From contig NZ_CP151087.1 of assembly GCF_038396785.1 (NCBI RefSeq), positions 4,898,001 through 4,962,000 of the forward strand: a DNA stretch of 64,000 nucleotides. The letters are read 5' to 3'. Shown in pieces: positions 18,374 to 25,745 of this stretch. Numbering within the stretch: the first letter of the stretch is position 1; the number at the start of each line of letters is the position of its first letter. This stretch comes from Sphingobacterium thalpophilum (GTDB taxonomy: Bacteria; Bacteroidota; Bacteroidia; Sphingobacteriales; Sphingobacteriaceae). The notes beneath the pieces are model-generated. The model was not told where the DNA came from, made no database searches, and worked only from the letters and a program-made list of their open reading frames with translations. Both the position numbers and the translations under genes were made by a program.

Positions 18374-18703
18374 ATGGGTAAGCGACCACGTTTTTTTGAT
18401 TCAGAATTTAAAATCATGGCAGTAGAACTGTCGTACGCAAAAGGGACAGCAGCATCAGCAGCGAAAGAGCTGGGTATAAATGAGTCTATGCTGGGTAAGT
18501 GGCGAAGGGATTCCAGGTTCAATTCACGTATTGATGAGTTGAATCTGAGAATTGATCTCAATTCCAGTGACACTAGCAGGAATCTAGAACAGGAAAACAA
18601 GTTGTTGAGAAAGGCATTAAAAGATGCCACAATTGAAAGAGATATTTTAAAAAAGGCCATCAGCATCTTCTCCAAGGGAGACCGGAACGATATAGATTTA
18701 TAG
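18374..18703 (+). CDS. IS3-family OrfA, helix-turn-helix protein
   Basis: A 109-residue OrfA with an N-terminal helix-turn-helix (FDSEFKIMAVELSYAKGT, ELGINESMLGKWRR) and a leucine-zipper-like helix (LEQENKLLRKALKDATIERD) for oligomerisation. It binds the terminal repeats. The slippery heptamer near its end allows part of the ribosomes to make the OrfAB transposase. Confidence 0.9.
   Translation: MGKRPRFFDSEFKIMAVELSYAKGTAASAAKELGINESMLGKWRRDSRFNSRIDELNLRIDLNSSDTSRNLEQENKLLRKALKDATIERDILKKAISIFSKGDRNDIDL
18649..18655 (+). other. Programmed -1 frameshift site A AAA AAG
   Basis: The heptamer AAAAAAG lies in the correct phase (the zero frame reads TTA AAA AAG). The OrfB frame is -1 relative to OrfA, as needed, and the -1 frame downstream reads GRPERYRFIADH, the typical start of IS3 OrfB. 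Confidence 0.8.
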
Positions 18704-18735
18704 CAGATCATAAGGATAATTTTTCGGTTGGGAAG

Positions 18736-19566
18736 ATGTGCAAAGTAATGCAAGTGAGCAGTAGCGGTTATTATGATTGGCAGAATAGAGATCAGGATAT
18801 CTCCAAAATCAAAGCAAGGAAAGACCTTCTAAAAAAAATAAAGGCCAGCTATGACTCCAGTGACAGTACATATGGCAGTCCAAGGATTACCAAGGATCTA
18901 CAACGACAGGGTATACAGATTTCACGCCCATGTGTAGCGCGGATAATGAGAAAGGAAGGTATCCAGAGTATCATCCGCAAGAAATGGAAGATATCAACAA
19001 CAGATTCGAAACATAAATTCCCGGTATGTGATAATATTCTGAACAGGGACTTTCATGCCGATCAGATAGGCACTAAATGGGTAAGCGATATTACTTATCT
19101 GAAAACAGGTGAGGGTTGGTTATATCTCACAGCTGTAATGGATCTCGCTGATAGAAAAATTATTGGATGGACACTTAGTGAAGGAATGTCAGCAGAGCAA
19201 ACCTCTCTTGCGGCATTAGAGAGGGCTCTAAAAGCCAGAAAAGTAGAAAATGGTTTAATATTTCATTCAGATAGAGGTGTTCAGTATGCGTGCAATGACT
19301 TTAAAGACAAGTTAAAAGCATTAAAGATCGATGTTGTTCAAAGTATGAGCAGAAAGGGTAACTGTTGGGACAATAGTGCAATGGAAAGCTTTTTCAAAAC
19401 GGCTAAAAGTGAAAAATTCAACCGTTACAACTTTAAAACCAGGCAAGAGGCTAAGTTATGTGTGTTTAGGTATATTGAGGGTTGGTATAATAAAGGCAGA
19501 TTACATTCAGCAATTGGGTATAAGACACCTGGTGAGCTAGAATTGGAAATGGAAAAAGCTGCTTAA
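18736..19566 (+). CDS. IS3-family OrfB, DDE integrase
   Basis: A 276-residue visible frame with the rve integrase core. The DDE residues appear in KWVSDITYLKT, FHSDRGVQYACNDF and NSAMESFFKTAKSE. HTH_21-like segments with VSSSGYYDW and YGSPRITKDL precede it. In life it is translated as the C-terminal part of the OrfAB fusion through the frameshift at 18649; the ATG at 18736 is only the first in frame. Confidence 0.92.
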   Translation: MCKVMQVSSSGYYDWQNRDQDISKIKARKDLLKKIKASYDSSDSTYGSPRITKDLQRQGIQISRPCVARIMRKEGIQSIIRKKWKISTTDSKHKFPVCDNILNRDFHADQIGTKWVSDITYLKTGEGWLYLTAVMDLADRKIIGWTLSEGMSAEQTSLAALERALKARKVENGLIFHSDRGVQYACNDFKDKLKALKIDVVQSMSRKGNCWDNSAMESFFKTAKSEKFNRYNFKTRQEAKLCVFRYIEGWYNKGRLHSAIGYKTPGELELEMEKAA

Positions 19567-19851
19567 AAAGTCTCCGATTTACTATTGCAATTCCACTGCT
19601 GTACTCTTTGAGCGATATCCCGATATTGAAAAGGCGTACAGGCTATCCCAAGAACTCTCTTGGATATTCAACACCACCATAGATAAGATCTACGCCTTTA
19701 CAAGGTTGGCAAAATGGGCGGATAAAGTGGAACAGGCCGGCTTCAAGTCATTCAACACCGTCTCCAGAACCATAAATATCCATCACAAAAAAATATTGAA
19801 CTACTTCGACAACAAGAGTACAAATGCTTCAGCAGAATCTTTCAATGCAAA

Positions 19852-19859
19852 GATAAAAG
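19852..19859. repeat. Target site duplication of element C, left copy
   Basis: GATAAAAG, repeated at 21281-21288. It comes from element B's transposase gene. Confidence 0.9.
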
Positions 19860-19912
19860 GGATCATGTACAAAAGTTGTGGAGGGGATAAAAAATAATTA
19901 GATATTTGTGCT

Positions 19913-20293
19913 TTGATATTTATACAGATGCACGAATCTTTTAACGCGTTAATGCCCTTAATTATTCCCGAAGGAGTTTCCGATTATTTTGAGATGACCC
20001 ACTATTCCAAAGAAGAAAAAAGACTGGATATCTTTCTGGAGGAACTCAATAATACACCTGAAGAATATCAAGGCCAGAAGTTGATTTCCAAGGGGTTTTT
20101 CGAACCCGTTACCCTTCAAGATTTTCCTATCCGTGGCATGCAGGTCTATCTTCATGTCAAGCGCCGCAGGTGGCTCAACCAGGATACCGATAAAGTAGTC
20201 TACAGAAATTGGGAACTAGTAGCCAAAGGGACGCGCATCACACAGGATTTCGCAGCTTTTTTAAAAGGTATCAGCGGACAACCAGGCTCATAG
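19913..20293 (+). CDS. ISL3-type transposase, N-terminal part (element C)
   Basis: A 126-residue N-terminal region identical in protein sequence to that of element D. It ends after KGISGQPGS. The catalytic frame is in the +1 frame and becomes open right after a T6-A4 tract at 20257-20266, so a full transposase needs a frame change there. Confidence 0.85.
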   Translation: MIFIQMHESFNALMPLIIPEGVSDYFEMTHYSKEEKRLDIFLEELNNTPEEYQGQKLISKGFFEPVTLQDFPIRGMQVYLHVKRRRWLNQDTDKVVYRNWELVAKGTRITQDFAAFLKGISGQPGS

Positions 20294-20408
20294 CATTCAG
20301 ACCATCAGTTCATTCTATGGGATATCAGCCAGTAAACTAAGGAGATACTACCGCAATAAACTGAGCGGTTTCCAGGATTGGGAGCATCGCGAAAATGCGC
20401 GAGATGGA

Positions 20409-21257
20409 TTGACCTTCCCACAGAATGTCAGCGGCCATCTTTCTATTGACGAGACCTGCCTATCCCATGGCGAGCTCTATACCGTTGTCACCAATAAAGA
20501 AGCACGGGGCAAAAAAGGGACCATTGTAGCCATACTGAACGGGACAAAATCAGAGAACATTATCCCGATCCTTCAAAAGATCCCACAGAGATTACGAAAT
20601 AAAGTTCAAGAGATAACGCTTGATTTAGCCGGTAATATGGGATTGATAGCCAAAAGATGCTTTCCCAATGCTGTTCAGGTAATAGACCGTTTCCATGTTC
20701 AGCAACTTGCTAACGAAGCGCTTCAGGAAATAAGGATAAAGCACCGCTGGCAGGCCATTGACGATGAAAATCAGGCAATTGACCAAGCACGAAAGAATAA
20801 GGAAACCTATTTTCCGGAAGTCCTATCCAACAGTGAAACCATCAAACAGTTACTTGCAAGAAGCCGATACCTGCTTTATAAAAGTGAACATAAATGGACT
20901 TACGAGCAAAGAGAAAGGGCTGCTGTACTCTTTGAGCGATATCCCGATATTGAAAAGGCGTACAGGCTATCCCAAGAACTCTCTTGGATATTCAACACCA
21001 CCATAGATAAGATCTACGCCTTTACAAGGTTGGCAAAATGGGCGGATAAAGTGGAACAGGCCGGCTTCAAGTCATTCAACACCGTCTCCAGAACCATAAA
21101 TATCCATCACAAAAAAATATTGAACTACTTCGACAACAAGAGTACAAATGCTTCAGCAGAATCTTTCAATGCAAAGATAAAAGCTTTCAGAAGTCAGTTT
21201 AGAGGTGTAGGTGACATCAATTTCTTCCTGTTCAGATTGACCAAATTATTTGCGTAG
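20409..21257 (+). CDS. ISL3-type transposase, catalytic part (element C)
   Basis: The 282-residue DDE half with SIDETCL, LDLAGNM, VIDRFHVQQ and NASAESFNAKIKAFR. The frame is open upstream to 20265, so the TTG at 20409 is unlikely to be the natural start; fusion with the N-terminal part by frameshift is more likely. This copy is complete and could act on B and D in trans. Confidence 0.88.
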   Translation: MTFPQNVSGHLSIDETCLSHGELYTVVTNKEARGKKGTIVAILNGTKSENIIPILQKIPQRLRNKVQEITLDLAGNMGLIAKRCFPNAVQVIDRFHVQQLANEALQEIRIKHRWQAIDDENQAIDQARKNKETYFPEVLSNSETIKQLLARSRYLLYKSEHKWTYEQRERAAVLFERYPDIEKAYRLSQELSWIFNTTIDKIYAFTRLAKWADKVEQAGFKSFNTVSRTINIHHKKILNYFDNKSTNASAESFNAKIKAFRSQFRGVGDINFFLFRLTKLFA

Positions 21258-21349
21258 TCCACAGGTTTTGAAACTGATCCGATAAAAGCTTTCAGAAGTC
21301 AGTTTAGAGGTGTAGGTGACATCAATTTCTTCCTGTTCAGATTGACCAA

Positions 21350-21357
21350 ATTATTTG
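21350..21357. repeat. Target site duplication of element D, left copy
   Basis: ATTATTTG, repeated at 22779-22786. It comes from the extreme 3' end of element B's transposase gene. Confidence 0.9.
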
Positions 21358-21410
21358 GGATCATGTACAAAAGTTGTGGAGGGGATAAAAAATAATTAGA
21401 TATTTGTGCT

Positions 21411-21791
21411 TTGATATTTATACAGATGCACGAATCTTTTAACGCGTTAATGCCCTTAATTATTCCCGAAGGAGTTTCCGATTATTTTGAGATGACCCAC
21501 TATTCCAAAGAAGAAAAAAGACTGGATATCTTTCTGGAGGAACTCAATAATACACCTGAAGAATATCAAGGCCAGAAGTTGATTTCCAAGGGGTTTTTCG
21601 AACCCGTTACCCTTCAAGATTTTCCTATCCGTGGCATGCAGGTCTATCTTCATGTCAAGCGCCGCAGGTGGCTCAACCAGGATACCGATAAAGTAGTCTA
21701 CAGAAATTGGGAACTAGTAGCCAAAGGGACGCGCATCACACAGGATTTCGCAGCTTTTTTAAAAGGTATCAGCGGACAACCAGGCTCATAG
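21411..21791 (+). CDS. ISL3-type transposase, N-terminal part (element D)
   Basis: A 126-residue frame with the same protein as in element C, including Thr at the position where B has Pro. The same T6-A4 tract ends it. Confidence 0.85.
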   Translation: MIFIQMHESFNALMPLIIPEGVSDYFEMTHYSKEEKRLDIFLEELNNTPEEYQGQKLISKGFFEPVTLQDFPIRGMQVYLHVKRRRWLNQDTDKVVYRNWELVAKGTRITQDFAAFLKGISGQPGS

Positions 21792-21906
21792 CATTCAGAC
21801 CATCAGTTCATTCTATGGGATATCAGCCAGTAAACTAAGGAGATACTACCGCAATAAACTGAGCGGTTTCCAGGATTGGGAGCATCGCGAAAATGCGCGA
21901 GATGGA

Positions 21907-22755
21907 TTGACCTTCCCACAGAATGTCAGCGGCCATCTTTCTATTGACGAGACCTGCCTATCCCATGGCGAGCTCTATACCGTTGTCACCAATAAAGAAG
22001 CACGGGGCAAAAAAGGGACCATTGTAGCCATACTGAACGGGACAAAATCAGAGAACATTATCCCGATCCTTCAAAAGATCCCACAGAGATTACGAAATAA
22101 AGTTCAAGAGATAACGCTTGATTTAGCCGGTAATATGGGATTGATAGCCAAAAGATGCTTTCCCAATGCTGTTCAGGTAATAGACCGTTTCCATGTTCAG
22201 CAACTTGCTAACGAAGCGCTTCAGGAAATAAGGATAAAGCACCGCTGGCAGGCCATTGACGATGAAAATCAAGCAATTGACCAAGCACGAAAGAATAAGG
22301 AAACCTATTTTCCGGAAGTCCTATCCAACAGTGAAACCATCAAACAGTTACTTGCAAGAAGCCGATACCTGCTTTATAAAAGTGAACATAAATGGACTTA
22401 CGAGCAAAGAGAAAGGGCTGCTGTACTCTTTGAGCGATATCCCGATATTGAAAAGGCGTACAGGCTATCCCAAGAACTCTCTTGGATATTCAACACCACC
22501 ATAGATAAGATCTACGCCTTTACAAGGTTGGCAAAATGGGCGGATAAAGTGGAACAGGCCGGCTTCAAGTCATTCAACACCGTCTCCAGAACCATAAATA
22601 TCCATCACAAAAAAATATTGAACTACTTCGACAACAAGAGTACAAATGCTTCAGCAGAATCTTTCAATGCAAAGATAAAAGCTTTCAGAAGTCAGTTTAG
22701 AGGTGTAGGTGACATCAATTTCTTCCTGTTCAGATTGACCAAATTATTTGCGTAG
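21907..22755 (+). CDS. ISL3-type transposase, catalytic part (element D)
   Basis: The 282-residue DDE half, protein-identical to that of element C as far as I can see. The final codons LTKLFA lie 23 bases from the element's right end, so coding sequence reaches almost to the terminal repeat. Confidence 0.88.
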   Translation: MTFPQNVSGHLSIDETCLSHGELYTVVTNKEARGKKGTIVAILNGTKSENIIPILQKIPQRLRNKVQEITLDLAGNMGLIAKRCFPNAVQVIDRFHVQQLANEALQEIRIKHRWQAIDDENQAIDQARKNKETYFPEVLSNSETIKQLLARSRYLLYKSEHKWTYEQRERAAVLFERYPDIEKAYRLSQELSWIFNTTIDKIYAFTRLAKWADKVEQAGFKSFNTVSRTINIHHKKILNYFDNKSTNASAESFNAKIKAFRSQFRGVGDINFFLFRLTKLFA

Positions 22756-22864
22756 TCCACAGGTTTTGAAACTGATCCATTATTTGCGTAGTCCACAGGT
22801 TTTGAAACTGATCCCAAGAATTCAGCTTGATCCGGAAGTTGTATGAAATGCAGTTAGCTAAAAC

Positions 22865-22896
22865 AAAAAAAGCCTGTTCAATGAACAAGCTTTTTT
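22865..22896 (-). terminator. Terminator of the tRNA-Phe pair
   Basis: A stem with AGCcTGTTCA and TGAACAaGCT arms flanked by A and T runs on both sides. It lies 3 bases beyond the 3' end of the second tRNA, so it ends the tRNA transcript on the minus strand; it could also stop read-through from the IS block. Confidence 0.75.
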
Positions 22897-22898
22897 TG

Positions 22899-22971
22899 TG
22901 GTGCCACCTGGGTTCGAACCAGGGACACAAGGATTTTCAGTCCTTTGCTCTACCAGCTGAGCTATGGCACC
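22899..22971 (-). tRNA. tRNA-Phe (GAA), second of pair
   Basis: A 73-nt cloverleaf: acceptor GGTGCCA pairs with TGGCACC, D-arm AGCTCAGCTGGTAGAGC, anticodon arm GGACTGAAAATCC with anticodon GAA, T-arm CCTGGTTCGAACCCAGG, discriminator A. The CCA end is not encoded. Confidence 0.97.
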
Positions 22972-23013
22972 AGTTGACCTTTTATTTAAATCTGTGATCA
23001 TCAGATTGAAGCG

Positions 23014-23086
23014 TGGTGCCACCTGGGTTCGAACCAGGGACACAAGGATTTTCAGTCCTTTGCTCTACCAGCTGAGCTATGGCACC
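23014..23086 (-). tRNA. tRNA-Phe (GAA), first of pair
   Basis: Identical 73-nt tRNA-Phe gene, 42 bases upstream of the other copy on the same strand. Both are probably cut from one transcript started at the promoter near 23123. Confidence 0.97.
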
Positions 23087-23122
23087 GCTTTTCTGCTATG
23101 GGTTTGTTCCCCTATTGCGATG

Positions 23123-23130
23123 CAAATATA
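23123..23130 (-). promoter_or_regulatory. -7 box of the tRNA-Phe promoter
   Basis: TATATTTG on the minus strand matches TAnnTTTG, 37 bases before the first tRNA. No clear TTG -33 element is seen. Confidence 0.5.
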
Positions 23131-23249
23131 GTCCGATAATTTGAATTCTAAAACTTTTATGCAGATTATTTTCGTACTTTTTTCGAACGTGTTGATTTTG
23201 ATCGAGATAAAATTACAAGAAACTAACATATAGGAAAAGGAATAAGCTG

Positions 23250-23257
23250 TATCTTTG
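23250..23257 (+). promoter_or_regulatory. -7 box of the mnmA promoter
   Basis: TATCTTTG matches TAnnTTTG, 17 bases before the mnmA start codon. No good -33 TTG at the expected distance. Confidence 0.5.
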
Positions 23258-23274
23258 CATTTCAATAATTAGAG

Positions 23275-24366
23275 ATGAGTAAAAGAGGAAGAGTTTTAGT
23301 TGCAATGAGTGGAGGGGTAGATAGCTCCGTTGCTTCTGTCATGCTCCACGAACAAGGATATGAAGTTATCGGTATCACGATGAAGACATGGGATTATGCA
23401 TCCGCAGGTGGTTCGTCGAAAGAGACCGGATGTTGTAGCCTTGATAGTATCAATGACGCTCGTACATTAGCCGTAAACTATGGTTTCCCTCATTATATAT
23501 TAGATATACGTGATGAGTTTGGAGATTTTGTGATTGATAATTTTGTAGAAGAATATATTGCTGGACGCACGCCTAACCCATGCGTATTGTGTAATACCCA
23601 CATCAAATGGGAGGCTTTAATGAAACGTGCTGACAAATTGGACTGTGAATTTATCGCTACCGGGCACTATGCCAATATCCGTATGCACGACAATGGTCGC
23701 TATGTGATATCAAAAGGTAAGGATGAAAATAAAGATCAATCTTACGTTCTGTGGGGCGTGTCTCAAGAAAACCTTGCGCGGACGCAGTTCCCTTTAGGAT
23801 CTTTCACGAAAAAGGAAATTCGTCAGATGGCTTTGGATATGGGGCAAACAGAATTGGCCAATAAGTCTGAAAGTTATGAAATCTGTTTCGTTCCTGACAA
23901 CGACTACCGTGCGTTTTTGAGACATAAGGTGCCAACATTGGATCAACAAATTGGTCCGGGGAATTTTATCCTTTCCGATGGTACCGTCGTCGGTAAACAT
24001 ATTGGCTATCCTTATTTCACCATCGGTCAACGTAAAGGCTTAGGTATTGCCTTGGGTAAACCGATGTTTGTGATCGAAATCCTTCCAGAAAGTAATACGG
24101 TGGTATTGGGTGAAGAACACGAACTTGAAAAGTCACATGCCTATGTTCGCAATGTGAACTTTGTGAAATATGCAGGACTGGATCAACCGATGGAAGCAAT
24201 TTCAAAGGTACGTTATAAAGATTCTGGTGCTTTGTCGACCATCTCCCAAGAAGGCGATAAAGTGCGCATTGATTTTGTACACAATGTGAAGGGTATTGCT
24301 CCTGGACAATCGGCCGTTTTTTATGAAGGCAATGATCTACTCGGTGGTGGTTTCTTAATGAAATAA
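23275..24366 (+). CDS. mnmA: tRNA 2-thiouridine synthase MnmA
   Basis: A 363-residue enzyme that thiolates U34 of tRNAs for Lys, Glu and Gln using ATP and sulfur from a persulfide relay. The PP-loop motif AMSGGVDSSVA is at residues 9-19. The two catalytic cysteines are visible, one in NPCVLCNTHIKW near residue 100 and one in SYEICFVPDND near 205. The C-terminal beta barrel ends with GQSAVFYEGNDLLGGG. It is divergent from the tRNA-Phe pair and has its own terminator. Confidence 0.95.
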   Translation: MSKRGRVLVAMSGGVDSSVASVMLHEQGYEVIGITMKTWDYASAGGSSKETGCCSLDSINDARTLAVNYGFPHYILDIRDEFGDFVIDNFVEEYIAGRTPNPCVLCNTHIKWEALMKRADKLDCEFIATGHYANIRMHDNGRYVISKGKDENKDQSYVLWGVSQENLARTQFPLGSFTKKEIRQMALDMGQTELANKSESYEICFVPDNDYRAFLRHKVPTLDQQIGPGNFILSDGTVVGKHIGYPYFTIGQRKGLGIALGKPMFVIEILPESNTVVLGEEHELEKSHAYVRNVNFVKYAGLDQPMEAISKVRYKDSGALSTISQEGDKVRIDFVHNVKGIAPGQSAVFYEGNDLLGGGFLMK

Positions 24367-24401
24367 GAAGAAGCTGGACTGAGATCTAGCATAAGAATTT
24401 T

Positions 24402-24438
24402 AATCCCTATCCTGTAACGACAGTGTAGGGATTTTTTG
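24402..24438 (+). terminator. Rho-independent terminator after mnmA
   Basis: A stem of AATCCCTA with TAGGGATT arms, an imperfect upper stem, and a T run, 36 bases after the mnmA stop. Confidence 0.75.
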
Positions 24439-24554
24439 TTTGGTTTAAAATGCGATTTATTTGGGCTTCAAACTCGAGAATATTCGCTTTGGGCCTTTGG
24501 GAAAATTAAGAGATCCAAATTTGTTTTTACTAATAATTTTAGTAATTTTAACTT

Positions 24555-25619
24555 ATGAATTCGTCAGAATATTTTAAGGGTAGAGGGGCGCAGACCAATC
24601 TCAATAACAAATTTTTTTCTAACCAATACGTGCAGGAGCATGTTGAAGGGCTGGATGAGGAGTTTTTGGGGGCCGAAAAAACACAATTTATTCCGACTCA
24701 TCCAAAATCCATTATTTCCAAGTCAAATAGTCCGGATCTCCGTTTTGAAAGATCCATTAATCCCTATCAGGGCTGTGAACATGGGTGTATTTACTGTTAT
24801 GCGCGCAATTCGCATGAGTATTGGGGTTTTAGTGCAGGATTGGATTTTGAGCGTAAGATCCTGGTAAAACATAATGCGGCTCAGCTTCTCGAACAGGAGT
24901 TTAGAAAATCGAGCTATCAGCCCGATTTGATTATGCTTTCCGGCAATACAGACTGTTATCAACCTATTGAACGAAAGCTGGGTATCACACGTTCACTTTT
25001 AGAATTGATGGTCAAATACCAGCATCCGGTCTCTATCATCAGCAAAAATGTACTGATGCGGCGGGATTTTGATCTTTTGCGTGAGCTTGCTGCACGCAAT
25101 CTGGTTTCCGTTGCAGTAACCATCAATTCGTTGCGCGAGGAGGTACGTCAGAAAATGGAACCCCGTACTGCAACGGCATCGGCCCGGTTGAAACTGATTG
25201 AGGGATTGGCAGGGATTGGTGTACCCGTCATGCTGATGATGGCACCCATCGTTCCGGGGATCAATAGTGATGAGATTTCAGATCTGATTCGTTCGGGAGC
25301 AGATGCGGGCGCAATTACAGCCTCTTATACCATCGTGCGGCTCAATGGACAGATCGGTGGTATCTTTAAGGATTGGCTCTATCAGAACTACCCTGACCGT
25401 GCTGAGAAGGTATTACATTGGATTGAAGCCTGTCATGGTGGAAAAATTAACGATACCGATTTCGGGCGGAGGATAAAAGGGGATGGTCATATGGCCGAGA
25501 GTTTACAGCATTTATTCAAGCTTTCTGTCAAGAAATATATGAATAATGGGACGCTCCCATCCTTGAGAAGGGATCTTTTTCGCTTACCCGATGCAGGCAC
25601 ACAGCTGGGATTGTTTTAG
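24555..25619 (+). CDS. Radical SAM protein, PA0069/Rv2578c-type
   Basis: A 354-residue radical SAM enzyme of the COG1533 (SplB-related) group. The [4Fe-4S] motif with three cysteines is in GCEHGCIYCYARNSH, near residue 80. SGNTDCYQPIE, VSIISKNVLMRRD and MMAPIVPGIN are conserved surroundings of this uncharacterised group. It is too different from spore photoproduct lyase to assign that function. It is single, between its own AT-rich upstream region and a shared terminator at 25684. Confidence 0.85.
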   Translation: MNSSEYFKGRGAQTNLNNKFFSNQYVQEHVEGLDEEFLGAEKTQFIPTHPKSIISKSNSPDLRFERSINPYQGCEHGCIYCYARNSHEYWGFSAGLDFERKILVKHNAAQLLEQEFRKSSYQPDLIMLSGNTDCYQPIERKLGITRSLLELMVKYQHPVSIISKNVLMRRDFDLLRELAARNLVSVAVTINSLREEVRQKMEPRTATASARLKLIEGLAGIGVPVMLMMAPIVPGINSDEISDLIRSGADAGAITASYTIVRLNGQIGGIFKDWLYQNYPDRAEKVLHWIEACHGGKINDTDFGRRIKGDGHMAESLQHLFKLSVKKYMNNGTLPSLRRDLFRLPDAGTQLGLF

Positions 25620-25683
25620 ATGGTTGGAGCGATAATGATGAATTTGCTATTCTCGAGGAGGAATACCCGCTTTAAATTTTAGC

Positions 25684-25721
25684 AAAAAAGCCTTACTCAT
25701 GCAATGAATCAGGCTTTTTTA
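25684..25721. terminator. Bidirectional terminator between radical SAM gene and aroP
   Basis: AAAAAAGCCT and AGGCTTTTTT form a 10-bp stem with a 17-base loop; A and T runs make it work on both strands, as expected between convergent genes. Confidence 0.8.
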
Positions 25722-25745
25722 TTGATAAGATCGAGGTTCTGTGAA

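Larger units (their letters stand above)
18296..19595 (+). mobile_element. IS3-family insertion sequence, 1300 bp
   Basis: Both ends begin TGGA and share a 30-bp imperfect inverted repeat ending in the common block CGGAGACTTTTT (left near 18315, right near 19575 on the other strand). It holds the usual two overlapping frames and a canonical slippery site. It is inserted in element B's transposase gene and looks complete, so it may be active. Confidence 0.92.
19860..21280 (+). mobile_element. ISL3-like element C, complete 1421-bp copy
   Basis: Begins GGATCATGTACA and ends AACTGATCC, with the same terminal repeats as B and D. It is in the same orientation as B and lies 97 bp from B's right end. 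Both transposase frames are uninterrupted. I noticed one base that differs from B and D (20773 region, AGG for AAG). Confidence 0.95.
21358..22778 (+). mobile_element. ISL3-like element D, complete 1421-bp copy
   Basis: Same ends, length and orientation as C. It lies only 28 bp from the right end of B. Near identity among B, C and D indicates recent transposition. Confidence 0.95.
17232..22814 (+). mobile_element. ISL3-like element B, carrying three further insertions
   Basis: Left end GGATCATGTACAAAAGTTGT, right end complementary to GGATCAGTTTCAAAACCTGT, so the terminal repeats are about 22 bp and imperfect. Segments of B are 17232-18295, 19600-19859, 21289-21357 and 22787-22814, which add up to 1421 bp, exactly the length of copies C and D. 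It lies in the right terminal repeat of element A and is interrupted by an IS3-family element, C and D in that order. Its second transposase frame is therefore destroyed. Confidence 0.92.
17665..22814 (+). pseudogene. Catalytic half of element B transposase, in four pieces
   Basis: The catalytic frame runs to 18295 (TTG at 17781; SIDETCL and LDLAGNM are present), resumes at 19600-19859 after the IS3 element (VLFERYPDIEKAY through ESFNAKIK), continues at 21289-21357 after copy C and ends at 22787 after copy D. Joined, the pieces match the intact frame in C and D. No single transcript can produce it, so this copy depends on others for movement. Confidence 0.88.
15811..22833 (-). mobile_element. 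ISL3-like element A, split by nested insertions
   Basis: The outermost element of the nest. Its left end starts GGATCATACCGAAAGTTTGG; the right end, read on the other strand, starts GGATCAAGCTGAATTCTTGG, and both go on with a matching G run. The right terminal 11 bases (22823-22833) are cut off from the rest by element B. Removing B and one 8-base duplication leaves about 1432 bp. Flanks share GGAAGTT (15804-15810 and 22834-22840); eight bases match if the left end is drawn one base later. Its two transposase frames at 15844-17173 look intact. Confidence 0.85.

Noticed and set aside
22834..23086. tRNA-Phe as an attachment site for an integrated element
   Set aside because: No integrase or duplicated tRNA end flanks a block; the two tRNA genes are complete and the neighbouring IS nest has its own target duplications.
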